Below are positions 15,642 through 24,401 of a stretch of 40,243 nt of DNA, one piece after another; within the stretch, counting starts at the first letter, position 1; every line of letters starts with the position of its first letter. The notes under the pieces are model-generated. The model saw only the letters and a list, made by a program, of their open reading frames with translations, had not been told where the DNA came from and did not search any database. Where the stretch lies: the NCBI GenBank assembly GCA_019114305.1, contig DXFU01000080.1, positions 1 through 40,243 of the forward strand, written 5' to 3'. Source of the stretch: Candidatus Hungatella pullicola (lineage in GTDB: Bacteria; Bacillota; Clostridia; Lachnospirales; Lachnospiraceae). The position numbers were made by a program, and so were the translations under genes.

Positions 15642-17198
15642 TTATGTCAGCCTCAGTGCCCATTCCCGGCAGTCCATAACTCTGGTTGCCAGTCCCTCAT
15701 AGAATTCCGGCTCATGGCAGATTAAAAGAATGCTTCCCTTATAGGCCTTCAGCGCCCTCTTCAGCTCTTCTTTGGCATCTACATCCAGATGATTGGTCGG
15801 CTCGTCCAAAAGCAGCACATTGGTTTCTCTGTTAATCAGCTTGCACAGCCTTACCTTGGCCTGCTCTCCGCCGCTTAACACCCGCACCTGACTTTCTATG
15901 TGCTTGGTCGTAAGGCCGCATTTTGCAAGAGCGGAACGAACCTGGTACTGAGTATAGGAAGGAAATTCCTGCCATATTTCCTCAATACAGGTAGTTTTAT
16001 TTCCCGGTGCCATTTCCTGTTCAAAATATCCAATGGAAAGATAATCTCCAAGAACCACCTTTCCTCCCAGAGACGGAATCAATCCGAGAATACTTTTCAA
16101 AAGAGTGGTCTTTCCGATTCCATTGGCTCCGGAAAGCACAATCTTCTCTCCCCTTTCCATGCGGATATTCAGCGGGCGGGACAAAGGCTCATCATATCCG
16201 ATTACCAGATCGGTAGTCTCAAAAATGCATTTTCCAGGTGTTCTGGCCTCAAGAAACTGAAACTCCGGCTTCGGCTTCTCTCTGGCCAGCTCAATCACTT
16301 CCATTTTGTCCAGCTTCTTCTGTCTGGACATTGCCATATTTCTGGTGGATACCCTTGCCTTATTCCGGGCCACAAAATCCTCCAGCTGGGCAATCTCCTG
16401 CTGCTGTCTCTTATAAGCCGCCTCCAGCTGGGCCTTTTTTGCCTGGTACACTTCCTGAAACTTGTCATAATCTCCCACATAACGGTCCAGTCTCTGATTT
16501 TCCATGTGATAAATAATATTTACCACACTGTTTAAAAATGGAATATCATGGGAAATAAGGATAAACGCGTTTTCATATTCCTGAAGATATCGTTTCAGCC
16601 ACTCAATATGCTGTACATCCAGGTAGTTGGTTGGCTCATCCAAAAGAAGGATATCCGGCTTCTCCAGCAAAAGTTTTCCCAGCAAAACCTTGGTTCTCTG
16701 TCCTCCGCTTAACTCTGTCACGTCCTTATCAAGGCCGATTTCATTTAGCCCAAGAGCTCTTGCCACCTCTTCCACCTTGGAATCAATAATATAAAAATCA
16801 TGCGCCATTAAAAGATCCTGGATTGTTCCAAGCTCTTCCATCATAGACTCCATCTCTTTTTCGTCTGCTTCTCCCATTCGGTCACAGATCTCATTCATCT
16901 GTTCCTCCAGCTGAAACAGAAAGGCAAAAGCGCTTTTCAGCACATCCCGTATTGTCTGTCCTTTTTCCAAAACCGTATGCTGATCCAGATACCCGGCTCT
17001 CACCCGTCTGGCCCACTCTACCTTTCCCTCATCAGGCTGAAGCTTGCCTGTAATAATGTTCATAAATGTGGATTTTCCCTCTCCATTGGCACCGATAAGC
17101 CCGATATGTTCTCCCTTCAGAAGACGGAAGGACACATCCTGAAAGATAGCCCTGTCACCGAACCCATGGGTGAGATGTTCTACATTTAAAATACTCAT
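15642..17198 (-). CDS. yfmM: ABC-F family ATPase (YfmM-type)
   Basis: A 518-residue cytosolic protein with two ABC ATPase domains and no membrane segment. It begins MSILNVEHLTHGFGDRAIF; the in-frame upstream stretch is rejected because a GGAGG site lies just before this ATG. Walker A motifs are IGANGEGKSTFM and SGANGIGKTTLL. Signature motifs are LSGGQRTKVLLG and LSGGEQAKVRLC, each followed by an LLLDEPTNxLD Walker B. The linker between the domains is charged (about 240-320, with NKARVSTRNMAMSRQKK), as in ABC-F factors that enter the ribosomal E site. The sequence closely recalls Bacillus subtilis YfmM. A direct antibiotic resistance role is not indicated. Confidence 0.92.
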   Translation of the reverse strand: MSILNVEHLTHGFGDRAIFQDVSFRLLKGEHIGLIGANGEGKSTFMNIITGKLQPDEGKVEWARRVRAGYLDQHTVLEKGQTIRDVLKSAFAFLFQLEEQMNEICDRMGEADEKEMESMMEELGTIQDLLMAHDFYIIDSKVEEVARALGLNEIGLDKDVTELSGGQRTKVLLGKLLLEKPDILLLDEPTNYLDVQHIEWLKRYLQEYENAFILISHDIPFLNSVVNIIYHMENQRLDRYVGDYDKFQEVYQAKKAQLEAAYKRQQQEIAQLEDFVARNKARVSTRNMAMSRQKKLDKMEVIELAREKPKPEFQFLEARTPGKCIFETTDLVIGYDEPLSRPLNIRMERGEKIVLSGANGIGKTTLLKSILGLIPSLGGKVVLGDYLSIGYFEQEMAPGNKTTCIEEIWQEFPSYTQYQVRSALAKCGLTTKHIESQVRVLSGGEQAKVRLCKLINRETNVLLLDEPTNHLDVDAKEELKRALKAYKGSILLICHEPEFYEGLATRVMDCREWALRLT

Positions 17199-17235
17199 TG
17201 ATTTCCTCCATTCTGTGAAAGTCCAAATTATCCTC

Positions 17236-17264
17236 ATTCTACATGATAGCGGCGATTCTGACAA
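17236..17264 (-). promoter_or_regulatory. Promoter of the ABC-F gene
   Basis: Minus-strand -35 TTGTCA (17259-17264), 17-base spacer, -10 TAGAAT (17236-17241), about 40 bases upstream of the start codon. Confidence 0.7.
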
Positions 17265-17304
17265 GTGGGCAATCTCCTAATCCCTCTATACAGTTGCAAA
17301 TTTT

Positions 17305-17333
17305 TTGCAAACCGTTTATGATTGAGGTATAGC
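17305..17333 (+). promoter_or_regulatory. Candidate promoter of the CmpB-like gene
   Basis: Plus-strand -35 TTGCAA (17305-17310), 17-base spacer, -10 TATAGC (17328-17333), 35 bases before the start. A second TTGCAA lies 11 bases upstream. Each box matches consensus at four of six positions. Confidence 0.45.
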
Positions 17334-17367
17334 ATATGTCAAAAATTTTAAACGAAAGGATTTCTTT

Positions 17368-18360
17368 ATGTACGATTATACCTGGTATCAGTGGATTCTT
17401 TTCTTCTATGTGTACTGTTTCTTGGGTTGGATTATCGAATCCACCTATGTTTCCTGTGTTCAGCGGCAGCTGGTTAACAGGGGATTTCTCCGTCTTCCTC
17501 TCCTTCCTCTCTACGGCAGCGGAGCTATCCTTATGCTGTGGGTGTCTCTGCCTCTTCAGGACAATCTGATTTTAGTATTTCTGGCAGGCATGATAGCGGC
17601 CTCTGCTCTGGAATATGTCACAGGCTATGTCATGGAGAGGCTGTTTAAAATGAAATACTGGGATTACAGCGACCAGCCTTTGAATCTTAACGGATATATC
17701 TGTCTTTGGACCTCCGTCTGCTGGGGCGGTCTTACTATTCTCCTTACAGAATTAATTCATCGTCCCATTGCCCGTGTTGTACTGGCGATCCCCTCTGGGG
17801 CAGCCATTGTCTTTGGGGTCCTGATAAGCCTTGTCTTTGCGGCAGATGTTGTTCAGTCAGTAAAAGCTGCTTTGGATCTTGGCCGGGTACTGGAAAATAT
17901 GACCAAGCTGAAAGCAGAACTGGAAGAGATGCAGCTTCAGATGGCCCTTTTAAAAGCAGAAACCGTTCAGAAGGTTTCCGATATGAAGGAGGAGACCATT
18001 CAAAGAGCCGCCAATATTAAGGGCGAAACTTCCGTTATGATTACCACTCTTAAAGCAGAAAACGCAGCCCGAAAAAACGAGGCGGTTCAGTCAATGAAGG
18101 AAAGCGTAAAACGACAGGCAGCAGCAGTAAGCGCCCTGAGGGAAACAGCCGGGAAAAGCTTTTCCGATCTGTCCGGCCTGTCTGAGAGACTTCAGCTTCT
18201 GACAGAAAAACGGGATAACTTAGCCACACACCTTTCCTTCTACCGAAAAGGTCTGCTGCGGGGCAATCCTACAGCCTCCTCCAAACAGTTTGGGGAAGCG
18301 TTAAAGGAACTGAAATCCTATGCCCAAAAGAAAAAGAACGGCGGCAAAACAAGCAATTAA
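17368..18360 (+). CDS. CmpB-like membrane protein (putative ABC transporter permease family) with coiled-coil tail
   Basis: A 330-residue protein. Residues 1-165 are membranous, with about five hydrophobic segments and the family blocks YCFLGWIIESTYVS, RGFLRLPLLPLYGSG, EYVTGYVMERLFKMKYWDYS and NGYICLWTSVCWG. These are typical of the CmpB-type 'putative ABC transporter permease' family common in Firmicutes, whose function is unknown despite the name. Residues about 170-330 form a long charged heptad-rich helix region (KLKAELEEMQLQMALLKAE onward) ending in a Lys-rich tail. The tail was probably added for cytosolic interactions (inference). An AAAGGA site precedes the ATG. It is divergent from the ABC-F gene, and no ABC ATPase is encoded with it. 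Confidence 0.85.
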   Translation: MYDYTWYQWILFFYVYCFLGWIIESTYVSCVQRQLVNRGFLRLPLLPLYGSGAILMLWVSLPLQDNLILVFLAGMIAASALEYVTGYVMERLFKMKYWDYSDQPLNLNGYICLWTSVCWGGLTILLTELIHRPIARVVLAIPSGAAIVFGVLISLVFAADVVQSVKAALDLGRVLENMTKLKAELEEMQLQMALLKAETVQKVSDMKEETIQRAANIKGETSVMITTLKAENAARKNEAVQSMKESVKRQAAAVSALRETAGKSFSDLSGLSERLQLLTEKRDNLATHLSFYRKGLLRGNPTASSKQFGEALKELKSYAQKKKNGGKTSN

Positions 18361-18370
18361 TTTCAAAGGA

Positions 18371-18421
18371 AAAAGGCTGCGTCCCCGGCGGTTTCATAAC
18401 CGCCAGAGGCGCAGCCTTTTT
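18371..18421. terminator. Bidirectional terminator between converging genes
   Basis: AAAAGGCTGCG (18371-18381) pairs with CGCAGCCTTTT (18410-18420), with an inner GGCGGTT/AACCGCC hairpin. A-run and T-run flanks make it work for both the plus-strand CmpB-like gene and the minus-strand mutase. Confidence 0.9.
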
Positions 18422-18444
18422 ATCTGCCTCAGAAGGCATTCTTA

Positions 18445-20181
18445 TTACATCATCTTATCTACCATAGCCATCACAGCCTCACCCAGCTTAGCAGACTTCT
18501 CGTCAGCATCTGCCAGGGAGATTCCCTTAATTCCATAGTAGAACTTAATCTTAGGTTCTGTTCCTGACGGTCTTACACACAGCCATGCATCATCTGTCAG
18601 ATCATAATAGAGCACATTGGACTGAGGAAGTCCTGTTGGCTTTACTTCGCCAGTCTTCATATCCTTGATGGTATCAAGTTTATAGTCTCTTGCGGAAACC
18701 ACATCGTATCCGCCTACATTTACCGGCGGCTCATTTCTCAAGGTATCCATAATGGCCTGGATCTTAGCCTGTCCCTCAATGCCCTTTAAGCCAATGGATT
18801 TTACAGCGTCTTTATAGTAGCCGTACTTCTCATACATAGCAATCATAGCATCCCAAAGGGTCATTCCCTTGGTCTTATAGTAAGCAGCAGCCTCACAGAG
18901 AGCAACTGTAGCAGAAATGGCATCCTTATCTCTTGCATAGGTTCCAATAAGGCATCCATAGCTCTCCTCCAGACCAAACATGTACTTGCCGTGACCGGTA
19001 GCTTCTTCCTTAAGAATCTGCTGACCTATGTACTTAAATCCAGTGAGAACCTCAATGAGCTCACAGCCGTAAGCCTTAGCTACAGCATCCACCAGATTGG
19101 TAGTTACAATGGATTTAACAACCTGGCCGTCTTCCGGAATCTGGCCTCTTTCCTGCTTCTGGCTTAATACATATTCACAAAGAAGAGAACCGGACATGTT
19201 TCCTGTAAGAGGAATATATTCTCCTGACTTCGTATCTTTTACATATACGCCCAGACGGTCTGCATCTGGATCTGTAGCCAGAACTAAATCTGCATCCTTT
19301 TCTTTGGCCAGCTTCAGCCCCAGTTCAAAAGCCTCAGCTGCCTCCGGATTGGGATAGCTGACTGTAGGGAAGTCTCCGTCAGGCAGCTCCTGCTCCGGAA
19401 CAACGTATACATGTGTAAAGCCAATCTCCTTTAACGCTCTTCTGGCAGGTATATTGCCAGTTCCGTGAAGAGGTGTATATACAATCTGAATGCTGTCCTG
19501 CATTTTGTCGATGGCATCCTGATTTACTACCTGAGCTTTAACCTGAGCAATGTACTTGTCATCAATCTCAGCTCCGATAATCTCATAGAGACCTGCTGCC
19601 TTCGCAGCGTCCGGGGCCATAGTCTTAACAGTAGAAAGATCCGTAATAGCTAAAACCTCAGCAGTTACGCCTTTGTCATGAGGAGGCGTAAACTGAGCGC
19701 CATCCTCCCAGTAAACTTTGTAACCATTATACTCCGGCGGATTGTGGCTGGCCGTAATATTAATGCCCGCAATACATCCCAGCTCCCTGACAGCAAATGA
19801 AAGCTCAGGAGTTGGACGGAGGGATTCAAATTTATAAGCCTTAATGCCGTTGGCTGCCAAAGTAAGAGCCGCTTCCTCCGCAAATTCAGGGGACATATGT
19901 CTGGAATCAAATGCAATGGCAACCCCCTTGCCAGCGCCGCCCTGCTTGATAATATAGTTAGCCAGTCCCTGAGTTGCACGGCGAACCACATAAATATTCA
20001 TACGGTTGATACCAGCGCCGATTACGCCTCTTAAGCCGGCAGTTCCGAACTCCAGATCCTGATAGAATCTTTCCTTTATCTCATTGTCATCATCCGCAAT
20101 GGCACGAAGCTCATCTTTAGTAGCCTCATCGAAGTATGGATTGGACAGCCATTCTTCGTAGATCTTTCTGTAGTCTTTCAT
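18445..20181 (-). CDS. pgcA: Phospho-sugar mutase (alpha-phosphoglucomutase/phosphomannomutase)
   Basis: A 578-residue alpha-D-phosphohexomutase. It shows the phosphoserine loop NITASHNPPEYNGYKVYW, the metal loop DPDADRLGV, the sugar loop EESYGC and the C-terminal phosphate loop RPSGTEPKIKFYY. It interconverts glucose-6-phosphate and glucose-1-phosphate, or the mannose pair. The size matches the long PgcA/PGM2 group. The ATG at 20181 aligns with the usual MKDYRKIYEEW start; a GTG 3 codons earlier has a somewhat better placed AGGAG and is an alternative. It can supply glucose-1-phosphate to RfbA and serves galactose breakdown, which fits the mgl uptake genes further along. Confidence 0.94.
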   Translation of the reverse strand: MKDYRKIYEEWLSNPYFDEATKDELRAIADDDNEIKERFYQDLEFGTAGLRGVIGAGINRMNIYVVRRATQGLANYIIKQGGAGKGVAIAFDSRHMSPEFAEEAALTLAANGIKAYKFESLRPTPELSFAVRELGCIAGINITASHNPPEYNGYKVYWEDGAQFTPPHDKGVTAEVLAITDLSTVKTMAPDAAKAAGLYEIIGAEIDDKYIAQVKAQVVNQDAIDKMQDSIQIVYTPLHGTGNIPARRALKEIGFTHVYVVPEQELPDGDFPTVSYPNPEAAEAFELGLKLAKEKDADLVLATDPDADRLGVYVKDTKSGEYIPLTGNMSGSLLCEYVLSQKQERGQIPEDGQVVKSIVTTNLVDAVAKAYGCELIEVLTGFKYIGQQILKEEATGHGKYMFGLEESYGCLIGTYARDKDAISATVALCEAAAYYKTKGMTLWDAMIAMYEKYGYYKDAVKSIGLKGIEGQAKIQAIMDTLRNEPPVNVGGYDVVSARDYKLDTIKDMKTGEVKPTGLPQSNVLYYDLTDDAWLCVRPSGTEPKIKFYYGIKGISLADADEKSAKLGEAVMAMVDKMM

Positions 20182-20253
20182 AAATCGCACTACCCCTTTC
20201 TCTCCTTTTAGTTACAAATATTATAAAACATAAAAAGCTAAAAGGAAAGGTAT

Positions 20254-21228
20254 TCATTTGATTTTTTCCAGGAACTCCATCCGGGCTGGCTGCTGCTGCT
20301 CCAGCTCTTTAAGCTTTTCCACATTTCTTGAAGGGAGCCAGGATTTATTGCTGTTATAATAAAAATTAATCTGCTTCCAGTACTTCTCCGGATAAAGGAA
20401 TAAATAGTAAAGGCAAGCTTTCTCTGCCTGTGAAAAAGGAAGAATTTTGCTGTAGGTTTCCAGCATAGCCATACCCAATGATTTATCCCAATCATGCTTC
20501 TCCATAGCTTTGCGCATAAAATGATACAAATCTTCCATCTGAATTCCGTAATGCATCCGGCTGAATTCCACCACAGCGGTTCTGTCTCTGCACATAAGAA
20601 TATGATGCTGATTTAAGTCTCCATGACAAAGACAGGAAGGAATCTCTCTCTGGGACAAAAGTTTTCTCATGCCCTCCTCTGCCTCCCTTGCCTGTTGGAA
20701 AAACAGAGCAAAGCTTTCCATAATACAAAGCTCCAGCTCTGTTTTCTTCCGTTTCTTTCTGATAAATGCTCTGGCTCTTGTCATCTCCCTGTTATGCCGC
20801 TCCATTTCCCGGTCTGGAAGCGGCTGCAAAATAGACCCCAGATTCCATTCTTCTTTATTCTCAACCTGCTGAAGAGCTTTGTGAAGTTCCCCAATTTTTT
20901 CCACCGCCCGGAGCACCTCCCTGGTATCCTTTAAGCTGCACTCCCTGTCCTCATACCAGTTTTTAAGAATCCATCGGGTTCCATCTTCTCCTACCGTGAT
21001 CAAATTTCCTTCCCGGTTGCGCACATACAGGTCTGTATCAATATCTCCTCCAGAAATGATCTGGTTCAGCACATCATTTTCAAATTCCAGCCGCTTTACG
21101 GTTCCTCTGTACTCCCTCAAAAGTTTCAGTCCCCGGTCCGTTCCACACAGCCAGGCGCCCCTCCCCCTTCTGATTTCTCTCACTTCCAAGTCATAGTATG
21201 TAAGCACCTCTGTGTAATTATCGTTCAC
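20254..21228 (-). CDS. CotS-like spore coat kinase-fold protein
   Basis: A 324-residue protein with the aminoglycoside phosphotransferase-like fold used by the CotS/YutH spore coat family. The start is set at GTG 21226-21228, which has GGAGGGG 7 bases upstream. The longer ATG version overlaps the cca gene and lacks a site. The catalytic loop reads CHGDLNQHHIL: the HGD is kept, but the Asn expected four residues after the Asp is His. The metal-binding Asp strand reads VVEFSR, with Glu in place of Asp. It may therefore be a weak kinase or a pseudokinase, as other coat-family members seem to be. No signal peptide. It lies 82 bases after cca and 72 before the mutase gene, probably one transcript. 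The CotS call rests on overall resemblance. Confidence 0.75.
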   Translation of the reverse strand: MNDNYTEVLTYYDLEVREIRRGRGAWLCGTDRGLKLLREYRGTVKRLEFENDVLNQIISGGDIDTDLYVRNREGNLITVGEDGTRWILKNWYEDRECSLKDTREVLRAVEKIGELHKALQQVENKEEWNLGSILQPLPDREMERHNREMTRARAFIRKKRKKTELELCIMESFALFFQQAREAEEGMRKLLSQREIPSCLCHGDLNQHHILMCRDRTAVVEFSRMHYGIQMEDLYHFMRKAMEKHDWDKSLGMAMLETYSKILPFSQAEKACLYYLFLYPEKYWKQINFYYNSNKSWLPSRNVEKLKELEQQQPARMEFLEKIK

Positions 21229-21310
21229 GACCACCCCTCCAACTCTTCGCTCATCAGCTACTTCTAGGGTATGAACGGAGATGTGAAAATATAACAAAAA
21301 AGCGCCGGGG

Positions 21311-22519
21311 CTATCTTTCATCCCCGACGGCTTTCATCAGATATTCTTTTGTGTTATATTCCGGATGATCTAAAACCAGCTGAAACAAATAATTTAAAGT
21401 TTTCCCCAGTTCCGGACCAGGCTTTCTTCCTGCCTCAATCAGATCTTTTCCGCTTACTGCCAGATTCTTAAGGCAGATACAGTCCCCGTCCTCAATAATC
21501 TGTTCGCTCAGCCTTCTGATCTGCCTAAGCCGTTCCCTTTCCTCTTCCCGGCCATAAATTTCCCAAATATCAAGAAGGTCCTGGTAAAGCTTGGAGGACA
21601 GCCGGCTCATAACTCTGCGGATTTCCGGTTTTTCCGGTCTCAGTTTCTCTTTGGCCGCAAAAATCAGGGTTTTGACCTTATCAATGGTATCATTATCCAT
21701 CTTAAGATCCCTTAAAATGCCGGCTGCCAGTTCCGGCTTCTCAAATCTGAGAAAGGCAGCCCATCTGACATGCTTCTCTGGAGCTGTTTTACTCAGTCTG
21801 TCCAGGTTTACAAGACATCTCTCTCTTGCCTGACAAAATCCTTCTGTAATATAAGGCGCCAGTCCCATATCATATACAAGCCGGATTTTCTCCGGATGAT
21901 CGGACAAAAGAAGCTTTGTCAGTTCCACCTGCACTCTCTCCCGGCTTACCTTAGATAAGTTGGCCGCCAAGGTTTGCGCCGCCTGCCGCGTATCCTTTTC
22001 AATAGAAAATCCCAGCTGGGCAGAGAACCGAACTGCTCGTAAAATTCTTAAGGCATCCTCCGTAAAGCGGCAGACCGGATCCCCTACACAGCGGACAATT
22101 CCTTTTTTCAAATCCTCCCGACCGTCAAAGGCATCTACCAGTCCCTCCCGGTCACTGTAAGCCATAGCGTTGATAGTAAAATCCCGACGTTTCAAATCTT
22201 CTAAAAGATCAGGGGTGAATTCTACCGATCTGGGATGACGGCCGTCTACGTATTCCCCGTCTATCCGGTAAGTAGTGACCTCATATCCGGTCCCTTCCAC
22301 CATAACTGTAACCGTACCATGCTGAATTCCTGTATCTATGGTTCTGGGAAAAACCGCTTTTACCTGTTCCGGTCTGGCAGATGTGGTAATATCCCAGTCC
22401 TGGGGAACCTTTCCCAGAATACTGTCCCGGACACAGCCGCCTACTGCGTAGGCCTGAAATCCATTTTCTTCCAGCCTTTCAATTATATCTGCGGCTCCTT
22501 TTGGCATCTGCAGCTTCAT
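21311..22519 (-). CDS. cca: CCA tRNA nucleotidyltransferase
   Basis: A 402-residue class II nucleotidyltransferase that adds or repairs the 3' CCA of tRNAs. The ATG at 22519 has AAGGAG 6 bases upstream; an ATG nine codons earlier does not. The head domain shows YAVGGCVRDSILG at about 25-37 and the metal-binding DWDITT at 41-46. Then come the ERxxRDFTINAMAYS-like block (DLKRRDFTINAMAYS) and the neck motif EDALRILRAVRFSAQLGF. It follows proS by 40 bases, so both tRNA-related genes share the T-box-controlled transcript. Confidence 0.95.
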   Translation of the reverse strand: MKLQMPKGAADIIERLEENGFQAYAVGGCVRDSILGKVPQDWDITTSARPEQVKAVFPRTIDTGIQHGTVTVMVEGTGYEVTTYRIDGEYVDGRHPRSVEFTPDLLEDLKRRDFTINAMAYSDREGLVDAFDGREDLKKGIVRCVGDPVCRFTEDALRILRAVRFSAQLGFSIEKDTRQAAQTLAANLSKVSRERVQVELTKLLLSDHPEKIRLVYDMGLAPYITEGFCQARERCLVNLDRLSKTAPEKHVRWAAFLRFEKPELAAGILRDLKMDNDTIDKVKTLIFAAKEKLRPEKPEIRRVMSRLSSKLYQDLLDIWEIYGREEERERLRQIRRLSEQIIEDGDCICLKNLAVSGKDLIEAGRKPGPELGKTLNYLFQLVLDHPEYNTKEYLMKAVGDER

Positions 22520-22559
22520 ACCGGTCTCCTTACCCCCGCTTTCCATGGATCAATAATAA

Positions 22560-23993
22560 TTAATATGCTCTTCCCCAGTAAACCATCTTTACGGCAGGCT
22601 TGCCGCAGCATACGCAGGTATCAGCGATCTTTTCCTGTTTAAACGGCATGCACCGGGAAGTTGCCCCTGTCAGTTCCTTAATTTTATCCTCACACTCCTG
22701 GCAGCCGCACCACATGGCCTTAACAAAGCCTGGTTTCTCTTCAACGGTCTTCATAAATGTATCCAGATCGGCCGCCTCATAAGTATGGGAATCTCTGTGC
22801 TTTTTCGCTCTCTCATACATATCATGCTGAATGGTCTCAAGAAGCTGTCCCACTGCAGTGTTCAGATCCGTCAAAGCCACAGCCTGTTTCTCATGGGTAT
22901 CTCTGCGGACTAAAATCGCTTGTCCGGCTGCTATATCCTTAGGTCCGATCTCAACACGAACTGGAATTCCTCTCATCTCAGACTCAGCAAACTTCCAGCC
23001 CGGACTCTTATCTGTGTCGTCTACCTTTACGCGGAATCCCGACAGAACATCTTTAAGTTCATAAGCCTTGTCAAGAACGCCTTCCTTGGACTGCTGAATG
23101 GGAACGATTACTACCTGAACCGGAGCAATTCTCGGCGGAAGCACAAGACCATTGTCGTCACCATGAACCATGATAATTCCGCCAATAAGACGGGTACTCA
23201 TGCCCCAGGATGTCTGATGAACGTACTGCAGCTTGTTCTCCCTGTCAGAATACTGGATTCCAAAAGCCCTGGCAAATCCGTCACCGAAATTATGACTTGT
23301 ACCGGACTGAAGAGCCTTTCCGTCATGCATCAAAGCCTCTATGGTATAGGTAGCCTCTGCTCCCGCAAATTTTTCCTTATCCGTCTTCTGTCCGCGGATT
23401 ACAGGCATAGCCAGTACTTCCTCACAAAAATCCGCATAAAGGTTAAGCATCTGTTCTGTTCTTTCCTCAGCTTCCTTGGCGGTTGCATGGGCCGTATGTC
23501 CCTCCTGCCATAAGAACTCTCTGGAACGAAGGAACGGTCTTGTGGTCTTCTCCCAGCGCACTACAGAACACCATTGGTTATATACTTTTGGCAGATCTCT
23601 GTAGGACTGGATCTCTTTTGCATAGAAATCGCAGAACAGAGTTTCAGAAGTAGGTCTTACACACAATCTCTCCTGCAGAGGCTCCAGACCTCCATGGGTG
23701 ACCCAGGCAACCTCCGGAGCAAATCCTTCTACATGATCTTTCTCTTTCTGAAGAAGACTCTCCGGAATAAACATGGGCATATAAACGTTCTCAACACCGG
23801 TCTCCTTAAACTTCTTATCCAGCTCCTTCTGAATATTCTCCCAGATTGCGTATCCTGCCGGCTTAATTACCATACAGCCCTTTACGCTGGAATAATCAAT
23901 TAATTCCGCCTTCTTTACCACATCCGTGTACCACTGGGCGAAATCCACTTCCATGGATGTAATGGCTTCCACCATTTTTTTGTCCTTTGCCAT
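22560..23993 (-). CDS. proS: Prolyl-tRNA synthetase (type 3, archaeal/eukaryotic-like)
   Basis: A 477-residue class II synthetase. The ATG giving [15 protein letters not shown] has AAGGAG 7 bases upstream; a longer in-frame version is rejected. Class II motif 2 appears around [20 protein letters not shown] and motif 3 around [13 protein letters not shown]. It has no INS editing insert and ends in the short MVYWGRAY tail typical of type 3 enzymes. A C-terminal zinc-type cysteine set is visible (CGCQEC and CVCC). It charges tRNA-Pro. Expression is controlled by the upstream T-box leader. Confidence 0.96.
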   Translation of the reverse strand: MAKDKKMVEAITSMEVDFAQWYTDVVKKAELIDYSSVKGCMVIKPAGYAIWENIQKELDKKFKETGVENVYMPMFIPESLLQKEKDHVEGFAPEVAWVTHGGLEPLQERLCVRPTSETLFCDFYAKEIQSYRDLPKVYNQWCSVVRWEKTTRPFLRSREFLWQEGHTAHATAKEAEERTEQMLNLYADFCEEVLAMPVIRGQKTDKEKFAGAEATYTIEALMHDGKALQSGTSHNFGDGFARAFGIQYSDRENKLQYVHQTSWGMSTRLIGGIIMVHGDDNGLVLPPRIAPVQVVIVPIQQSKEGVLDKAYELKDVLSGFRVKVDDTDKSPGWKFAESEMRGIPVRVEIGPKDIAAGQAILVRRDTHEKQAVALTDLNTAVGQLLETIQHDMYERAKKHRDSHTYEAADLDTFMKTVEEKPGFVKAMWCGCQECEDKIKELTGATSRCMPFKQEKIADTCVCCGKPAVKMVYWGRAY

Positions 23994-24086
23994 GACAATT
24001 CTCCTTTTCCTTTTATTGAGTTTTGATTCTGTTCTAAGGGGCCGGTCTAAAATCACCTCCAAGGCAGAGCTTTCATATAAAACAAA

Positions 24087-24344
24087 AAAGCTGCCAGCCC
24101 CTGTATCAGGGACCGAACAGCTTCGGCGGTACCACCCAAATTAGCCGTATATCCAGGGATATTCAGCTCACTTCATTTCTCCTTTAACGCAGGAAGTACG
24201 CTGCAGTTTTCTGCAGGGCTCCAAGGCAGGTTGGGCAGGGATACATAAAAGCCTTCCACCAACGGCTCTCTCTCTGGAATGTTCTGACTGCTTAATAGCC
24301 CTCTTCACAGCCGTAAATAGATTCTATTTACATTGTTAATTGTA
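24087..24344 (-). ncRNA. T-box riboswitch leader of proS
   Basis: The minus strand carries the T-box core AATTTGGGTGGTACCGCC (24125-24142), which pairs with the NCCA end of uncharged tRNA. It is followed by a terminator, AAGCTG/CAGCTT with inner pairs (24089-24123), ending in TTTTTTG. Upstream is a stem I candidate: GGGCU/AGCCC and GCAG/CUGC around an internal loop whose 3' side contains CCU (24224-24226), a proline codon and the probable specifier. CAGAGAGAG, part of the usual distal stem I, is also visible. Uncharged tRNA-Pro should favour the antiterminator and switch on proS and cca. Confidence 0.9.
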
Positions 24345-24350
24345 AGGTTG

Positions 24351-24379
24351 ATTTTACGTTATTTGCCTTTATTTGTCAA
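24351..24379 (-). promoter_or_regulatory. Promoter of the proS T-box transcript
   Basis: Minus-strand -35 TTGACA (24374-24379), 17-base spacer, -10 TAAAAT (24351-24356). It begins 22 bases after the preceding permease gene stop and defines the start of the T-box leader at about 24344. Confidence 0.8.
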
Positions 24380-24401
24380 GGGCCGGCAGATGCGGATCGT
24401 C

